Shown here one piece after another: positions 25,936-34,659 of a DNA stretch of 64,000 nt; the first letter of the stretch is position 1, and each line of letters begins with the position of its first letter. Made by a program: the position numbers and the translations under genes. Location: assembly GCA_050954285.1 (NCBI GenBank), contig JBPBPL010000009.1, positions 62,001 through 126,000 of the forward strand. The letters are read 5' to 3'. This DNA is from Mucilaginibacter_A sp050954285 (GTDB lineage Bacteria; Bacteroidota; Bacteroidia; Sphingobacteriales; Sphingobacteriaceae). The notes under the pieces are model-generated. The model saw nothing but the letters and a program-made list of their open reading frames with translations. It had not been told where the DNA came from and did no database searches.

Positions 25936-26739
25936 TTAGTTCAAAATGTAATCATTTATTGCTTTAATAATTTCTTCGGGCGCACTGATATGAGGGCAGT
26001 GGCCAGTAGCATCAATCTCCAGAAACTTGTTTCCTGGCGTATGCTCATTTATATATTTTCCCGAGGTTTCTGGTGCCAGTATATCGTCCATACATTGTAA
26101 GGTTAAGCTGGGTACTTTCATGTTTGGCAGTGCGGCACGATTATCAGACAAAAGCGTAACCCGGGCAAAATTTTGAGAGATGGACGGATCAGCAGCAGAA
26201 AAACTTTCTACCAGTTCTTCCTGGTTTTCTGCCGAAGTTTTTTCGCCCATAATAGCTGGTGCCAAAGCGCGGGAAAAGCCGAGGTAATTATTATCCAGCA
26301 TTTCAAACAAAGCATCCAAATCGCTTCTTTCCAAACCACCAATATAATTGTGGTCGTGATCGTTCAGATAACGTGCAGAAGGACCGATAAAAACCATTTT
26401 TTCAAAATATTCCGGTTTCTCCAGCGCAGCCAAAAGCCCGATCATGCTGCTTACCGAGTGGCCAACAAAAATTACCTTGTGCAGATTTAAAGCAGCACAA
26501 ACACCTAATAAATCCTGTGCGAAACCAGTGAGCGAGCTATATAATTCTGGCCGATAAACCGAATGATCGGAATTACCCGATCCTACATAATCAAAAAGAA
26601 TTACTCTATATTTTTCGGTAAAGGCATTAAAAACGTATTTCCAGGCTGTTTGATCGCCTCCAAATCCATGTGCAAATAAGATTGTTTGCTCGCCGCTACC
26701 ATAAATTTTTACATTGTTTTTTTTGATAATATCTGTCAT
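25936..26739 (-). CDS. RsbQ-like alpha/beta hydrolase
   Basis: This 267-residue cytoplasmic hydrolase matches RsbQ, which in Bacillus works with the PAS phosphatase RsbP to sense energy stress. Its relatives in plants (D14/KAI2) are hormone receptors. The catalytic triad is Ser95 in VGHSVSSMIGLLAA, Asp219 in QCMDDILAPE and His247 in ATGHCPHISAP, almost the same numbering as Bacillus RsbQ. The oxyanion region FAHGFGGDQTAW is intact. The downstream gene encodes a two-PAS protein, so the RsbQ-PAS link is kept though the output domain differs. The ligand is unknown. Confidence 0.9.
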   Translation of the reverse strand: MTDIIKKNNVKIYGSGEQTILFAHGFGGDQTAWKYVFNAFTEKYRVILFDYVGSGNSDHSVYRPELYSSLTGFAQDLLGVCAALNLHKVIFVGHSVSSMIGLLAALEKPEYFEKMVFIGPSARYLNDHDHNYIGGLERSDLDALFEMLDNNYLGFSRALAPAIMGEKTSAENQEELVESFSAADPSISQNFARVTLLSDNRAALPNMKVPSLTLQCMDDILAPETSGKYINEHTPGNKFLEIDATGHCPHISAPEEIIKAINDYILN

Positions 26740-26833
26740 CGGATTGATTTAGTCGCATTAAATAACCTTTATACGATTACTGCGTGGTAAAGATTCATAC
26801 TAACGACCTGGATTAATACGTGTTTTACCACAT

Positions 26834-26862
26834 AAAAAAAGCCGATAAATACTTATCAGCTT
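26834..26862 (-). terminator. Terminator after ohr
   Basis: AAGC and GATAA pair with TTATC and GCTT around a four-base loop, with one mismatch. On the minus strand seven T residues follow, 29 bases past the ohr stop. Confidence 0.75.
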
Positions 26863-26875
26863 AAATTTTACCTTA

Positions 26876-26888
26876 TAAAAACAGTATC
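26876..26888 (+). repeat. Dispersed motif, AC form
   Basis: TAAAAACAGTATC ends two bases before the ohr stop codon on the other strand. It is therefore directly downstream of ohr. Confidence 0.7.
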
Positions 26889-26890
26889 GC

Positions 26891-27304
26891 TTATTCAGCA
26901 ATAATTTTAGTTTCCACATTGCCGCGCGTTGCTTTAGAATATGGGCAACCTTTATGCGCGGCATCGGCCAGTTTTTGCGCTTTTTCAACCTCAATTCCCG
27001 GGATATGCACATGCAGTTCTGCAGATAAAACATAAGAAGCCGCACTTTCCTGGTTAAAACTCACGTGTACATCTACCGTTGCTTCGCTCACATCCACGTT
27101 GTCCCGTTTGCCCACAGAACCCAAAGCGCCTAAATAACAGCTTCCCCAAGCAGCGGCAAATAGTAGTTCCGGGTTGGCATAACCGGCTTCTCCGCCCATT
27201 TCTGCAGGTGGTTTCAATTCTAAATCAATTACGCCATCAGCAGATTTTACCGTACCTGCACGGCCGCCTTTTGCAGTAACTACTGCGGTATACAATGTTT
27301 CCAT
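26891..27304 (-). CDS. ohr: Organic hydroperoxide reductase
   Basis: Ohr reduces organic hydroperoxides using a pair of reactive cysteines, normally recharged by lipoylated proteins. Both are present: Cys56 in WGSCYLGAL and Cys120 in HKGCPYSKATRGNV. The family N-terminus METLYTAVVTAKGGRAGTVK is clear. Length is 137 residues. The usual partner repressor OhrR (MarR type) is not nearby. The gene is divergent from the radical-SAM gene. Confidence 0.93.
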   Translation of the reverse strand: METLYTAVVTAKGGRAGTVKSADGVIDLELKPPAEMGGEAGYANPELLFAAAWGSCYLGALGSVGKRDNVDVSEATVDVHVSFNQESAASYVLSAELHVHIPGIEVEKAQKLADAAHKGCPYSKATRGNVETKIIAE

Positions 27305-27397
27305 TTTTGTTTTGTGTTTAGATGAGTAACCAAATGTTCAAAACTTTTGTTTGATTTTGATGAAACAAATTACTAAAAATATTAGTATATTGGCCAT

Positions 27398-28654
27398 ATG
27401 AATGATGATCGAATTCGTGAAAAGCTTTCCATTTTAGCAGATGCTGCCAAGTACGATGTTTCCTGCTCCTCCAGCGGCAGCAAGCGCAAAAATGATAACA
27501 AAGGTTTGGGTGATGCCAGCAATGGGATTTGCCATACTTATACCGAAGACGGCCGCTGCGTTTCGCTGTTAAAAATCCTGCTCACCAACCATTGCATTTT
27601 TGATTGTGCTTATTGTGTTTCGCGCAAAAGTAACGACATCAAGCGTGCTGCTTTTACCGTGCAGGAAGTGGTGGATCTGACCATGAATTTTTACCGTCGG
27701 AATTATATTGAAGGATTGTTTTTGAGTTCCGGGATTTTTAAAGATGCCGATTATACGATGGAGCGATTGGTGCGCATCGCTAAAAAACTGCGGACGGAAC
27801 ACAAGTTTAACGGCTACATTCACCTTAAATCCATTCCTGGTGCCAGCGATGAGCTGATGGCTGAAGCCGGTTTATATGCGGATCGTTTGAGCGTGAACCT
27901 GGAATTGCCAACCGAGGCCGGATTGAAATTGCTGGCTCCTGATAAAAATCAGAAGGACATGATCAAGCCGATGAATTTCATCAAAAATGAAATTATCCTT
28001 CGCAAAGAAGAAAAACAGCTGTTTAAAAAAGCACCGCTGTTTGTACCGGCCGGGCAGAGCACGCAAATGGTGATCGGTGCGACACCGGAAAATGATCAGC
28101 AAATTTTATATACGGCCAATCATTTTTATAAATCCTTCAACTTGAAACGGGTTTATTATTCTGGTTATGTGCCGGTTAGCAATGATAACCGTTTGCCGGG
28201 TTTAAGTACCGCCGTACCGATGGTGCGCGAAAACCGTTTGTACCAGGCCGATTGGCTGATGCGTTTTTATGGTTTTAAAGTGCAGGAAATTGTGGATCAG
28301 CAAAACCCGCATCTGGATCTGGACATCGACCCAAAACTGAGCTGGGCGATCCGAAACTTGCAGCATTTCCCTATCGATATTAATAAAGCTGATTTGCAAC
28401 TGATTTTGCGTGTGCCAGGAATCGGTTTGCAATCGGCACAAAAAATTGTAAGCGGACGGAAATTTGGTAAGTTGAACTGGGAGAATTTAAAAGCGATGGG
28501 AATTGCCATTAACCGTGCACGCTATTTTATTACTTGCGATAGTCGGGATTTTGAGCGGCGGGAACTCTCCGGAACGAAAATCAAGCAGTTTATCCTGGCC
28601 GAATCGCAAAGCAAATACCTCAAACAGAAACCCAACCAGCTAAGCCTTTTTTAA
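27398..28654 (+). CDS. Putative DNA modification/repair radical SAM protein
   Basis: This is a member of the TIGR03916 family of radical SAM enzymes. The 4Fe-4S cluster motif is CIFDCAYC (Cys66, Cys70, Cys73). Further family blocks are YDVSCSSSGSKRKND near the N-terminus and the SVNLELPTEAGLKLLAPDK strand. A helix-hairpin-helix unit near the C-terminus (LILRVPGIGLQSAQKIV) indicates DNA binding. The reaction is unknown. The partner gene TIGR03915 follows after one base, and the two occur together in many genomes. The family name reflects this gene linkage and the DNA-binding fold, not a tested activity. Confidence 0.92.
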   Translation: MNDDRIREKLSILADAAKYDVSCSSSGSKRKNDNKGLGDASNGICHTYTEDGRCVSLLKILLTNHCIFDCAYCVSRKSNDIKRAAFTVQEVVDLTMNFYRRNYIEGLFLSSGIFKDADYTMERLVRIAKKLRTEHKFNGYIHLKSIPGASDELMAEAGLYADRLSVNLELPTEAGLKLLAPDKNQKDMIKPMNFIKNEIILRKEEKQLFKKAPLFVPAGQSTQMVIGATPENDQQILYTANHFYKSFNLKRVYYSGYVPVSNDNRLPGLSTAVPMVRENRLYQADWLMRFYGFKVQEIVDQQNPHLDLDIDPKLSWAIRNLQHFPIDINKADLQLILRVPGIGLQSAQKIVSGRKFGKLNWENLKAMGIAINRARYFITCDSRDFERRELSGTKIKQFILAESQSKYLKQKPNQLSLF

Positions 28655-28655
28655 G

Positions 28656-29417
28656 ATGATTACTTTAGTTTACGACGGCACGTTTGAGGGTTTTTTGACC
28701 GTAGTTTTTGAGGTTTACGAACACAAACTCAGCGAAGCCAAAATTTGCAGCGAAGGCAAAATGCAACCCAATTTTTTTGATGATAAAAGAAGCATCGTTT
28801 CCGATCCGGCCAAAGCAAACCGCGTGCTGAAAGGTTTGATGCAGCGGCTTACAGCTGGCGGCGTGCAGCGTTTGTATGCCGCACATTTATCAGAACTGGA
28901 TGGTGAAGAAGATAATCTGCTCGGTTTTATCCGTTACGCTTTCAGTAGTAAAGAAGCGGTGGAAGAAGATTTTGGTAATAAATATGTGATAAGGCTTTCG
29001 GACACGATTAAAAAAGTACGCCGCGAAAAACACCGTATGGAAGCTTTTATCCGGTTTCAAAAAATGGCCGATGGTATTTTTTATGCTTCCGTAGAACCTG
29101 ATTTTAACGTTTTGCCTTTGATCCTGACACATTTTAAAAACCGTTATGCCGATCAAAAATGGATTATTTACGATATCCGCAGAGGTTACGGCCTGTATTA
29201 TGATTTACGCGAAGTAAATTTTGTACAGCTGGATTTTGCTTCGGGCAAACCGCAAGGCAAAACCGTTATTTCTTCGTATTCGGAGGATGAAGGTTTGTAC
29301 CAGGCTTTGTGGAAAGATTATTTTAAACACGTGAATATCCCGGCACGAAAAAATACCAAACTGCATTTGCAGCATGTGCCCAAACGGTACTGGAAACATC
29401 TAACAGAGAAATTTTAG
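28656..29417 (+). CDS. TIGR03915 family putative DNA repair protein
   Basis: This 253-residue protein is the usual partner of the radical SAM gene directly upstream. Family features are the start ITLVYDGTFEGFLTVVFEVY, the KVRREKHRMEAFIRFQKMAD block and the closing KLHLQHVPKRYWKHLTE. The middle part resembles a DUF4130 domain, sometimes fused to uracil-DNA glycosylase. No catalytic residue can be assigned from the sequence. A copy of the dispersed motif lies in frame (encoding DDKRSI, near 28784). Another copy begins a few bases after its stop. Confidence 0.9.
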   Translation: MITLVYDGTFEGFLTVVFEVYEHKLSEAKICSEGKMQPNFFDDKRSIVSDPAKANRVLKGLMQRLTAGGVQRLYAAHLSELDGEEDNLLGFIRYAFSSKEAVEEDFGNKYVIRLSDTIKKVRREKHRMEAFIRFQKMADGIFYASVEPDFNVLPLILTHFKNRYADQKWIIYDIRRGYGLYYDLREVNFVQLDFASGKPQGKTVISSYSEDEGLYQALWKDYFKHVNIPARKNTKLHLQHVPKRYWKHLTEKF

Positions 29418-29422
29418 GTCTG

Positions 29423-29436
29423 TAAAAACAGTATCA
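29423..29436 (+). repeat. Dispersed motif, AC form, at a gene junction
   Basis: TAAAAACAGTATCA begins five bases after the TIGR03915 stop. Its last TCA supplies the TGA stop of the convergent FUSC gene, so a motif copy provides a stop codon. Confidence 0.7.
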
Positions 29437-31593
29437 GCTTAAAATCACATCGGTAGTTTTGTCGATGTCGGTACTGATTTTCAGGATAAACCGAAGCTGA
29501 TCTTCCAGAAACAAAACATCGGCGTGTTCTTCATTAGTAAAATTTCCGGCTGGATTGGTTTCTGCGGAAGTCAGTTTTTCAACAATATCTTCGGTTAGTG
29601 GCCCCAGTTTTTTTACACTTTCTTTCAAAATCAATTGTGCATGATGCGCAATCTTGAGTTGTGCCGGCAAACTGATGCTGTTTTTATCGGGTAAATTTGC
29701 CGCAATGGCTGCAATAGCCGAAGAAAGCATATGGTTCAGAACCACAAATTTGTGGATGTCCTGCGTATGTTTTTGTTTGCTTTTGGGTTCAGAAATCATG
29801 CGCTCAAAAGCTGCTGACAGGTTGCCGGATTCTACATAAACATCTTTTCGCGCCAGCTTATATTCTACAGTATCCACTACGCTACCGTTCAAACGTTCCA
29901 TAATCGTTTTCAAATAATTTTGATTGCTCACAATAACTTTGCTTAAATTTTGGTTCAGCTGATCGGATTCCCAGTTTGGGAAAATTACAAACGCAGCGCT
30001 AAACGCCAGCGCAGAACCGATAAACGTATCCAGCAGTCGCTCCTCCACGGTATGGATAAAATCAACACCCAAAAAGCTGAAAACGATGAGTACATAGGGT
30101 GTCATAAAAATTACACTGATGACATAGTTCAAGCGTAAAAAGCTGTAAGTAAATAACATTAAAAACAGCATGATAAAAAATTGAACAGTTTTATCGGGGA
30201 TGAGAAACAAAACCAGAAAGCCGATTAAACCGCCAACTACCGTGCCGATGAGCCGTTGTGAATTTCGTTGTTTAGTGAGGCTAAAACCTGGTTTCAAAAT
30301 CACGATGATCGTGAGCAGAATCCAGTAACTGTGGTGCCCGGTTACTACTGTTTTTGCCAGGGTAAAACCAATACCGCAAACGATGGCTACGCGCAAAGCA
30401 TGTTTAAAAGAAGATGATTTAAAGCTAAGATTTTGTAAAAAGATACCAGGCGCATAATCCTGATGGGTTACAAAACGCGAAAACTCCAGGTGAGAGGATT
30501 CGCTTTTGGGAGTTTGCGGCGCATCCTGCGTGTAGCTGCCCATATCAATTAAACGCTGGTTGATATTGCGGATATTGACTAGAATCTTCTTTAAAAACAA
30601 ATTGCTTTTTTCTTCATTGGCCAAACCAATTTGGTCAATATATTCTTTTAACCGCTCTAATTCCGGCTGGTAATTAATTGAGCGATAATGCTTTTTGTGA
30701 GACTGAACATCAAAACCAACCTGCTCCAGCTCATTGGCCATTTGATGAATCAGGACAGAAATTTTCTCTAAAACCCCGGATTGCTGATAGGTTTTTCGCA
30801 GGTTTTCGTAATCATAATGCGTGTAAGTTATTTGATCGAAAAGATCAACCAAATCCACAAAAGTGAGAATCAGCATCCGGCCAGTATGCGTAGATTCTTT
30901 AACGATGGCATGGGTTTTAAACAGCAATTCACGTACGGCATCCTGGTGCTGGCTTACATCAATTTGCTGAGAAACCAGGCTTTTGTAATTTTTGTCGATA
31001 TTGGTTTTTTCGGCATAAAAATCAGCTTTCAGCCTTAAATATTTGGCCACCTCGATGATGCATTCGCCCAAAGCTTGTTGTGCGGCACGATAAGGCCTGA
31101 TCCGAAAAAACAATAAACTGAATAGTGAGTACCAGATGCCGCCCGCCAGGATCAGCAAGCTGGAAGGCAAAACCTGTTGCGGTTCCATGCGCTTTTCGAT
31201 CATAAATATCATGATCAGCAGGGCGCACGTTCCGATAGAAGAAGCGCGGTTGCCATACACAGCAAACATGGAAAATAAAAAAGCAAAAAATACCACTTCA
31301 ACCCAAAGCAAAAATGGGTTAAATTGTACAAAACCGGTAATTAACGAAACCATAAAAATTAGCAAACAACAGATAATCATACTGTTGCGTTTATGGGTTG
31401 CCGGGCCGGGCGTATCTACCACACTCACACATAAGGCACCTAAAGCAATGGAAACACCTGTGCCTAACTGATCTAAATGGTTGAGAAAAAGCGTCGGAAT
31501 CAATACGCCTAATGTGATACGCAGTCCGTCAGAAAAATATTGACTGTAAAAAAAGCTAGAAATTTTACGGATAGAAAACTGCAAATTGGGCAT
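29434..31593 (-). CDS. FUSC family inner-membrane protein
   Basis: This 719-residue membrane protein has two sets of about five to six hydrophobic helices (about 25-170 and 400-530) and cytoplasmic domains after each. This is the YccS/YhfK layout of the fusaric-acid-resistance-like family. The start SDGLRITLGVLIPTLFLNHL and the second-half block IGTVVGGLIGFLVLFLIPDK are typical. Members are proposed to export aromatic acids or similar compounds, but substrates are mostly unproven. No periplasmic adaptor gene is nearby. Confidence 0.88.
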   Translation of the reverse strand: MPNLQFSIRKISSFFYSQYFSDGLRITLGVLIPTLFLNHLDQLGTGVSIALGALCVSVVDTPGPATHKRNSMIICCLLIFMVSLITGFVQFNPFLLWVEVVFFAFLFSMFAVYGNRASSIGTCALLIMIFMIEKRMEPQQVLPSSLLILAGGIWYSLFSLLFFRIRPYRAAQQALGECIIEVAKYLRLKADFYAEKTNIDKNYKSLVSQQIDVSQHQDAVRELLFKTHAIVKESTHTGRMLILTFVDLVDLFDQITYTHYDYENLRKTYQQSGVLEKISVLIHQMANELEQVGFDVQSHKKHYRSINYQPELERLKEYIDQIGLANEEKSNLFLKKILVNIRNINQRLIDMGSYTQDAPQTPKSESSHLEFSRFVTHQDYAPGIFLQNLSFKSSSFKHALRVAIVCGIGFTLAKTVVTGHHSYWILLTIIVILKPGFSLTKQRNSQRLIGTVVGGLIGFLVLFLIPDKTVQFFIMLFLMLFTYSFLRLNYVISVIFMTPYVLIVFSFLGVDFIHTVEERLLDTFIGSALAFSAAFVIFPNWESDQLNQNLSKVIVSNQNYLKTIMERLNGSVVDTVEYKLARKDVYVESGNLSAAFERMISEPKSKQKHTQDIHKFVVLNHMLSSAIAAIAANLPDKNSISLPAQLKIAHHAQLILKESVKKLGPLTEDIVEKLTSAETNPAGNFTNEEHADVLFLEDQLRFILKISTDIDKTTDVILS

Positions 31594-31680
31594 GTAAAAT
31601 TAAGTTCGGAATTGCTATTTGGTTTGCCAATAAAAAAATATAGGTTTTTTAAAAGAGTTTGCAACTACACTTTTTATTGC

Positions 31681-31695
31681 ATACTTCTTTTATCG
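31681..31695 (-). repeat. Dispersed motif copy upstream of ppc
   Basis: On the minus strand this reads GATAAAAGAAGTAT with one flanking base, between the divergent FUSC and ppc genes. Confidence 0.7.
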
Positions 31696-31770
31696 ATAAA
31701 AAATTGATAAAAAATATTCATTAAAGTTATTAAATCTTTATTTTGCCGAAGATAAGGTTAACAAAATTGC

Positions 31771-34347
31771 ATGAAAATCAGCCAAAAAGAATTCGTATTT
31801 AACAACGAGGTAGTTACCCGATTTGATCTGTACAACAGTTTATTTTTAACACTTCCCTTTTATCAGGTAAAATCTACCGGGACATTGCTTCCTTTTTTTA
31901 AATCGCATGTAGAAGAAGGTATCAGCCATAAACTTTCTCCGGTAGAAATTATAGAAAGTTTTTTTACCAAATATCAGCAGTATATTAAGGATACAGACCG
32001 TTTTCATTTACTATTTCGTTTTATACAATACATTGAGCGTCAGGTAGTTTTATTTGATGCAATTGAAGATTCTGCCTTTGCAAAATTAGAAACCACAGAC
32101 GATAGTAGTTCGTTGCAAGTGCTTTTACAACAAGTGAACAACCAACCGGAAAACCATGTGAAAATACGGGAGGCACTGCAAAAGTTTTCGTTGAGATTGG
32201 TTTTAACGGCGCATCCGACACAGTTTTATCCCGGCAGCGTGTTGGGAATTATTACCGAACTGACCGAGGCTTTAAAGGCAAACGACATCAATCAGATTTA
32301 TCTTTTATTACAACAACTGGGCAAAACGCCTTTTCTGAATAAAGAAAAACCTACTCCTGTTGATGAAGCAATTTCGCTGGCTTGGTTTCTGGAAAATGTT
32401 TTTTATCAGTCTGCTTCTTCTATCAAGGAAAAATTGGATACCGAATTTGATTTTCTGGCTGAAGATGAGCATCAAACCATTGAGCTGGGATTTTGGCCCG
32501 GCGGCGACAGGGATGGCAACCCAAACGTTAATCTGAAATCAACTCAAGCTGTAATAGAGTTGCTGCGTAAAGTGATTTACCGTTGCTATTCGAGGGATTA
32601 TAAAAATCTACGTAAGCGTTTGACTTTTAGAGGAGTAGAACAACATATGGCCGAGTTGGAAAAGCAGTTTAACAGGCAGACCAAACCGGAAGATTTGCAG
32701 GCCAAAAATCAGCAAGCGGTTATTTTGCAAAATCTGGAAGCTATAAAATTGGTGCTGCAAAAAGATCACGACAGTTTGTTCATCAATTTGGTGGATGACT
32801 TGATTCGTAAAGTAAAGCTTTTCGGTAGTTATTTTGCCACGCTGGATATCCGCCAAGACAGCAGGATTTTACGAAAAACACATCAGTACTGCATCAGCGA
32901 AACACCAATAAGGCACAGAATGCCAGTTGATTATGCTGATCAAACAGAAGAAGAAAAACTTCGTAACATTCGTTTTGTAGAAGCTGATTTCTATACGCCG
33001 GATCTGGCAGATGATATGGTAAAAGATACGCTGGATACCATCCGTTATATGCGTGAAATTCAGGAGACGAATGGTGAAAAAGCTTGCCACCGTTTCATCA
33101 TCAGCAATTGCCAGGAAGCTTCGGATATTTTGCAACTGATGAATCTATTTTTGTGGAGCGGTTGGAAAGCAGAAAACCTGACCATCGATTTTGTACCACT
33201 TTTTGAAACCGTAAACGACCTGAAAGATGCTGGTGCCATTATGGAAAAGCTGTATTCAAATCCTTTTTATACTACGCATCTACAAAAAAGGAACAACAGG
33301 CAAACGATTATGCTGGGTTTTTCCGACAGCACGAAAGATGGCGGTTATTTAATGGCCAACTGGTCTATCTACAAAGCAAAAGTAGAGCTGACAGCTATGT
33401 CCAGAAAGTATAATATAGATTTAGCGTTTTTTGATGGCCGGGGAGGCCCGCCGGCACGTGGCGGCGGCAAAACGCATCGTTTTTATGCTTCGATGGGGCA
33501 CGAAATTGCTAATGATTATATCCAGTTGACGATTCAGGGGCAAACGATCAGTACGCAATATGGCTCGATTGACAGCGCGCGTTTTAATATGGAGCAACTG
33601 ATTAATGCCGGAATTGTATCTGCCCTAAACCAGCAAAGCGGAGATACGGTGGATGAAAAAGGCCGAGAACTGATCGATAATATGGCTGCCGAAAGTTACC
33701 GATCCTTCATGGAACTCCGTAATAATCCGCTTTTTTTACCGTATCTGGAACATTTAAGTCCGCTGAAATTATTATCTGAAATCAACATCAGCAGCCGACC
33801 TGTAAAACGAAATTCTGGGGCTGAACTAAAGTTGGAGGATTTGCGGGCCATCAGTTTTGTAACCGCCTGGAGCCAGCTGAAACAAAATATTCCTGGATTT
33901 TATGGAGTTGGAACAGCCATGAAAAAAATGGAAGACGAAGGAAAATGGGAAGATTTGAAACATTTGTATCGGCAATCAAGTTTTTTCAAAACGATTATTG
34001 ATAACTGCATGATGTCGATGTCCAAATCCAACTTCAATGTAACCGCAAAATTGGCTGACGACCCGGAATACGGCGTATTCTGGACGATGCTGAAAAACGA
34101 ATACGAACTAACTTGCTCACTGTTGCTGAAATTATCAGACACTAAAGTTTTGATGGAAGAAGCCCCGGTAGAAAGACAATCTATCGCGCTGCGCGAAAAA
34201 ATTATTTTGCCACTGGTTGTTATTCAGCATTATGCTTTACAACAGCTTAATTATCAGAATTTAAACGAAGACGAAACAAATTTGTATAATAAATTAATTA
34301 TCAGAACGGTTTACGGTATTGTAAATGCCGGAAGGAATTTAGCCTGA
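31771..34347 (+). CDS. ppc: Phosphoenolpyruvate carboxylase
   Basis: The enzyme adds bicarbonate to phosphoenolpyruvate to refill oxaloacetate. The catalytic blocks are LVLTAHPTQFYPGSVLG (catalytic His), FWPGGDRDGNPNVNLKST and GFSDSTKDGGYLMANWSIY. The glycine loop DGRGGPPARGGGKTHRFYAS is also present. Length is 858 residues, slightly shorter than the 883 of E. coli, with a diverged C-terminus (IVNAGRNLA instead of the usual NTG end). The allosteric sites cannot be judged by eye. A strong terminator follows. Transcription is alone. Confidence 0.95.
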   Translation: MKISQKEFVFNNEVVTRFDLYNSLFLTLPFYQVKSTGTLLPFFKSHVEEGISHKLSPVEIIESFFTKYQQYIKDTDRFHLLFRFIQYIERQVVLFDAIEDSAFAKLETTDDSSSLQVLLQQVNNQPENHVKIREALQKFSLRLVLTAHPTQFYPGSVLGIITELTEALKANDINQIYLLLQQLGKTPFLNKEKPTPVDEAISLAWFLENVFYQSASSIKEKLDTEFDFLAEDEHQTIELGFWPGGDRDGNPNVNLKSTQAVIELLRKVIYRCYSRDYKNLRKRLTFRGVEQHMAELEKQFNRQTKPEDLQAKNQQAVILQNLEAIKLVLQKDHDSLFINLVDDLIRKVKLFGSYFATLDIRQDSRILRKTHQYCISETPIRHRMPVDYADQTEEEKLRNIRFVEADFYTPDLADDMVKDTLDTIRYMREIQETNGEKACHRFIISNCQEASDILQLMNLFLWSGWKAENLTIDFVPLFETVNDLKDAGAIMEKLYSNPFYTTHLQKRNNRQTIMLGFSDSTKDGGYLMANWSIYKAKVELTAMSRKYNIDLAFFDGRGGPPARGGGKTHRFYASMGHEIANDYIQLTIQGQTISTQYGSIDSARFNMEQLINAGIVSALNQQSGDTVDEKGRELIDNMAAESYRSFMELRNNPLFLPYLEHLSPLKLLSEINISSRPVKRNSGAELKLEDLRAISFVTAWSQLKQNIPGFYGVGTAMKKMEDEGKWEDLKHLYRQSSFFKTIIDNCMMSMSKSNFNVTAKLADDPEYGVFWTMLKNEYELTCSLLLKLSDTKVLMEEAPVERQSIALREKIILPLVVIQHYALQQLNYQNLNEDETNLYNKLIIRTVYGIVNAGRNLA

Positions 34348-34374
34348 TTTAATATTCAGATTTCTTTTTTTGGG

Positions 34375-34387
34375 TGATAAAAGAAGC
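34375..34387 (+). repeat. Dispersed motif, near copy
   Basis: GATAAAAGAAGCG begins 27 bases after the ppc stop and differs from the consensus after GC. Confidence 0.6.
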
Positions 34388-34400
34388 GTTTTTCCATCCA

Positions 34401-34433
34401 AAAAAACCGGCAGATCAGTTCTGTCGGTTTTTT
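34401..34433 (+). terminator. Terminator after ppc
   Basis: AAAAAACCGGCAGA pairs with TCTGTCGGTTTTTT (one G-T), with a five-base loop and T-run. Confidence 0.9.
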
Positions 34434-34452
34434 ATACACTTAAATTTATATT

Positions 34453-34466
34453 GTAAAAGAAGCATT
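34453..34466 (+). repeat. Dispersed motif copy
   Basis: GTAAAAGAAGCATT, an exact 12-base core, lies in the ppc downstream gap. Confidence 0.7.
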
Positions 34467-34507
34467 AAAAGGCTGAACCTTTACTAAGCTGTACCAATTT
34501 TTATGCG

Positions 34508-34520
34508 CTAAAAGAAGTAT
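34508..34520 (+). repeat. Dispersed motif, GTAT form
   Basis: CTAAAAGAAGTAT is the third copy in the same gap, about 150 bases before the next gene. Confidence 0.7.
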
Positions 34521-34659
34521 ATAATATAGAACCGGCTGATAAGATACACAGTTGCAGGCAATTTTATCGATATTATTAACCTGCTGGTCGATACTTTTAA
34601 ATAGTGCATGGCACAAGTAATAGTTTTGGTGCTACTTACCATAATTTTGTAATTGTTAT

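Larger units (their letters stand above)
34348..34659. other. 312-base gap after ppc
   Basis: This gap holds no gene. It contains the ppc terminator and three motif copies. A TAATTTTG box (34642-34649) lies just before the next gene. A/T content is high. Confidence 0.7.

Noticed and set aside
34375..34520. Three motif copies after ppc as a CRISPR-like array
   Set aside because: Spacing is irregular, the copies are imperfect and only about 13 bases long, and no cas gene is present.
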